Of a DNA stretch of 40,289 nt, positions 38,308 to 40,289 are shown piece after piece (the stretch's first letter is position 1; the number at the start of each line of letters is the position of its first letter). This stretch comes from an uncultured Planctomycetota bacterium (GTDB lineage: Bacteria; Planctomycetota; UBA1135; GCA-002686595): assembly GCA_903928115.1 (NCBI GenBank), contig CAIYPP010000048.1, forward strand, positions 1 through 40,289. Reading direction: 5' to 3'. Below the pieces are notes generated by a model that saw only the letters and a program-made list of their open reading frames with translations, was not told the origin of the DNA and ran no database searches. A program made the translations under genes and the position numbers.

Positions 38308-38658
38308 TCAGTGCTTCCAGTCGTTGAAGCCGCGAACCGGTGCGATTTTCTCGCCGTTCTCATAGATGCCCGTGAGCTCGGGGTCGACGCGCTCCTCGCG
38401 TGTCATGTGGATCCACTCGCCGCTCTTTTGGCCATCGCGCCACTCGCCGTGCCAGCGCGGCGTGCCGTCGAGATACCAGCGGCGCTCGCGACCGTGTCGC
38501 AGTCCTGCGCGCCACTCGCACTCGGTGAACAGCGCACCTCGCGGGAAGTGACGCGTCCATGTTCCGTCGCGCCGCCCATCGACGAACGGACCGCGCTCAC
38601 GCAGCACGAGGAGCGCTGCGAGCTCGAGCGGAGCCGCGATCCACGCCGGGAGTTTCAT
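38308..38658 (-). CDS. MORN/YwqK-like repeat protein
   Basis: 116 residues. After a hydrophobic N-terminus (LPAWIAAPLELAALLVL), which may be a membrane anchor, come about four short beta-strand repeats: GTWTRHFPRGALFTECEW, GLRHGRERRWYLDGTPRWHGEW, GQKSGEWIHMT and LTGIYENGEKI. These resemble MORN and YwqK-type antitoxin repeats; such proteins usually bind other proteins. ATG 38658 overlaps the penicillin-acylase stop in an ATGA, so it is made coupled to that enzyme. No toxin partner is adjacent, so the antitoxin label should not be taken literally. Confidence 0.7.
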   Translation of the reverse strand: MKLPAWIAAPLELAALLVLRERGPFVDGRRDGTWTRHFPRGALFTECEWRAGLRHGRERRWYLDGTPRWHGEWRDGQKSGEWIHMTREERVDPELTGIYENGEKIAPVRGFNDWKH

Positions 38659-40289
38659 GGCCGAGGGAGAAGCTCGAGGGTCGAGACCGTGTGCGCGCGG
38701 ATCGCTGCATCGGTCCAGTGCTGGACGCGAGCTTCGCCGCGCAGGTACAGCTCGATTTGGTCGCCGTAGTGCTCGTCGAAGGGGTGTCCCGACTGACCGC
38801 CAGGCAGCACCGCGAGCGAGCGATCCGGATCCGCGCAGTCGGCAACGAAGCGCAGGGATGCGCCGTGGTTGACGTCGATGCGCTCCCCGCTCCAACTGCC
38901 GGTGAAGACGCAGGGGCAGGTGTCGTTGCCGGGCACCGGGTTGGCAGCGCGGTTGAAGAAGCTGCCGACGACGGGGAGCGCGCCGAGCTTGTGCTCTGGC
39001 GTCCACACATGCAGCGCGCCGTAGTCCCACTGCGCGATGTCGTCGCCGAAGCGCGCGGAGCCCTGCTCCCAGCTCGCGCCGAGCGCGGCGGTGACGATGT
39101 CGCTGCGAGTCTCGCGTGCGTCGGTGCGTACGTCATCGCACCAGCGTTCATCGAGTCGGCCGTCGAGGACCTCCAACAGCACGCGATAGCGATCGGAGTA
39201 GAGCAGGCCGCTGGTCGTCGCGAGTTCGTCGCCGAAGATGCGCGTGCCGAGCTCGCGCTCGAGCAGCGCGTAGAGAGCGGACGCGCCCCGCAGCGTCATG
39301 TTGCCGTCCCAGTTGCGCAGCGCGCGCCACGCACGGTGTGCCGCAGTTCCTTCCACGGGCTCGGGAAGCTTCGCGACGAGCTCGCGCGCGTAGAGCGATG
39401 TCGTGTCGACTTGCACCGTCGCGAGCGAGTCGACATTCCAGTTCGAGCGCTCGGCAAGGCGCTCGCGGATGCGCTCGCCGCGCTGCGGCGCTGCGGAGTC
39501 CTGTGGGTAGGAGTGGGGGAAATCGGGGGGGCGCGAGTCTTCGTTCGCCGTCGCGAGCAAGCCCGACGCGGGCTGCAGCGAGAGCGGCGTGTGTTCGTGA
39601 AGCGCGAGGCCCTGCCAGTGATTCGCGCGCTTCCACGCGGGAAGGGGGAGCTTGCCCTCGCCCGCACCCCGCGCCACGGAGCGTCCGAGGATCGTGTGCG
39701 CAATCGCGCCCTCCACGTCGCCGCACACGAGATTCTGCGGCGGACACACGAAGCGACCGGCGATGCTCGGCACCTCCGCGACGGCCTTCGCCCGCGCGAG
39801 CGCTACGAACGGCTCCAGCGGATCGAACGGCGTGTAGGCCGTCCACGCGATGCTGTACGTCGTCCGCAACCCGCGCTCGAGCGAGGAATAGAGCGGACCG
39901 ATGTCGCTCGCGCGCCATTCGAACTCCTCGTCGGCAGCGTCGCGTACGCGGATCGTCTCTCGCTCGACTCTGAGCGGGAGCCACTCTCCGTCGCGCTCGA
40001 CGGAGCGTTCGTCCTCGCTCATGCGCTCGAGAAAGAGATCGCATACATCGAGCTCGGTGTTCGTGAAGCCCCACGCGACGCGCGGCCCTTGTCCGATCAC
40101 GACCATCGGCAGTCCGGGGATCGTGAACCCGGCTGCTTCGTATTCGGCGCAGCGAATTTGGGCTTGGTACCACAGCGACGGGAGGTCGAGCGCGAGGTGG
40201 GGGTCGTTGGCGACGAGCGCGCTGCCCGTCTCGCTGCGCTCGCCGGCGACGGCCCAGTTGTTGCTCCCGTTCGAGGGCTTCTCCGCAGG
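38655..40289 (-). CDS. Penicillin acylase family hydrolase (partial, beta chain)
   Basis: 544 visible residues from the window edge to a TGA at 38655-38657. Near the edge the frame reads NGSNNWAVAG; the Ser (codon at 40263-40265) is the autocatalytic Ntn nucleophile that becomes the N-terminus of the beta chain, so all of the beta chain is present and the alpha chain lies beyond the window. LVANDPHLALDLPSLWYQAQI, PGLPMVVIGQGPRVAWGFTNTELDVCDL and RNWDGNMTLRGASALYALL, with the oxyanion Asn, match the family. It probably hydrolyses amides such as acyl-homoserine lactones or beta-lactams in the periplasm; substrate unknown. Its stop overlaps the downstream YwqK-like gene. Confidence 0.92.
   Translation of the reverse strand, partial: PAEKPSNGSNNWAVAGERSETGSALVANDPHLALDLPSLWYQAQIRCAEYEAAGFTIPGLPMVVIGQGPRVAWGFTNTELDVCDLFLERMSEDERSVERDGEWLPLRVERETIRVRDAADEEFEWRASDIGPLYSSLERGLRTTYSIAWTAYTPFDPLEPFVALARAKAVAEVPSIAGRFVCPPQNLVCGDVEGAIAHTILGRSVARGAGEGKLPLPAWKRANHWQGLALHEHTPLSLQPASGLLATANEDSRPPDFPHSYPQDSAAPQRGERIRERLAERSNWNVDSLATVQVDTTSLYARELVAKLPEPVEGTAAHRAWRALRNWDGNMTLRGASALYALLERELGTRIFGDELATTSGLLYSDRYRVLLEVLDGRLDERWCDDVRTDARETRSDIVTAALGASWEQGSARFGDDIAQWDYGALHVWTPEHKLGALPVVGSFFNRAANPVPGNDTCPCVFTGSWSGERIDVNHGASLRFVADCADPDRSLAVLPGGQSGHPFDEHYGDQIELYLRGEARVQHWTDAAIRAHTVSTLELLPRP

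Noticed and set aside
38308..38658. Antitoxin of a toxin-antitoxin pair (YwqK resemblance)
   Set aside because: No toxin gene is adjacent; the gene is coupled to a penicillin-acylase-family enzyme, so the resemblance is probably only a shared repeat fold.
1..40289. CRISPR arrays, tRNA/rRNA genes, insertion sequences, prophage genes
   Set aside because: No regular spaced repeats, cloverleaf-like sequence, transposase, integrase or phage structural motifs were recognised on either strand.

Overview
The window is high-GC bacterial chromosome (G+C well above 60% by eye) with tightly packed operons, many GTG starts and stop/start overlaps. The secreted protein at 29498-30457 has a Cys-rich C-terminal module that I recall from secreted proteins of deep-branching Planctomycetota. 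Together with the alkaline-phosphatase-superfamily genes, this suggests an uncultured planctomycete. That is an inference from memory of the families. No rRNA, tRNA, CRISPR array, insertion sequence or prophage is visible.

Layout. 1-4408: end of an unknown gene, an uncharacterised conserved gene (168-887, minus), a TPR protein, a soluble hybrid histidine kinase, a two-CBS protein and a GT2 glycosyltransferase. 4409-4621 is a hairpin-rich intergenic stretch. 4622-6036 (minus): an Fe-S assembly factor of the MIP18/DUF59 family and an EamA transporter. 6143-10595 (plus): two coupled exported amidohydrolase-like proteins, one degenerate and one a tandem fusion. 10654-21225 (minus): one operon in transcription order hemA, hemCD fusion, hemB, hemL, sensor kinase, response regulator, hemE, hemN, hemG. 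Every junction overlaps or is separated by at most 2 nt. hemH is divergent at 21392. Together these make the full path from glutamyl-tRNA to protoheme by the protoporphyrin-dependent branch. The hemA-hemH gap carries a near-perfect Pho-box-like direct repeat.

22530-27268 holds mostly uncharacterised envelope genes: a Gly/Tyr-rich lipoprotein, a possible small membrane protein, a CPCC-motif protein, a secreted protein with an emfourin-like C-terminal domain, an AIM24-family protein, and a minus-strand set of a lipoprotein plus two duplicated Cys-rich membrane proteins.

27582-38264 is the most interesting stretch. It contains two small ribbon-helix-helix-like paralogs, a Thr-nucleophile sulfatase-like enzyme, APS kinase (cysC), two tandem large AP-superfamily (COG3379-like) membrane-anchored proteins, an Oxa1/DUF106-like membrane protein, a MESH1-like alarmone hydrolase and cysQ. 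CysC makes PAPS and CysQ removes the by-product PAP. The set looks like an uncharacterised system for modifying a surface polymer or lipid with sulfate or phosphate groups. The first RHH-like gene is preceded by three 11-bp tandem repeats, a candidate operator. The window ends with a MORN/YwqK-like small protein coupled to a penicillin-acylase-family hydrolase whose beta chain is complete but whose alpha chain lies outside.
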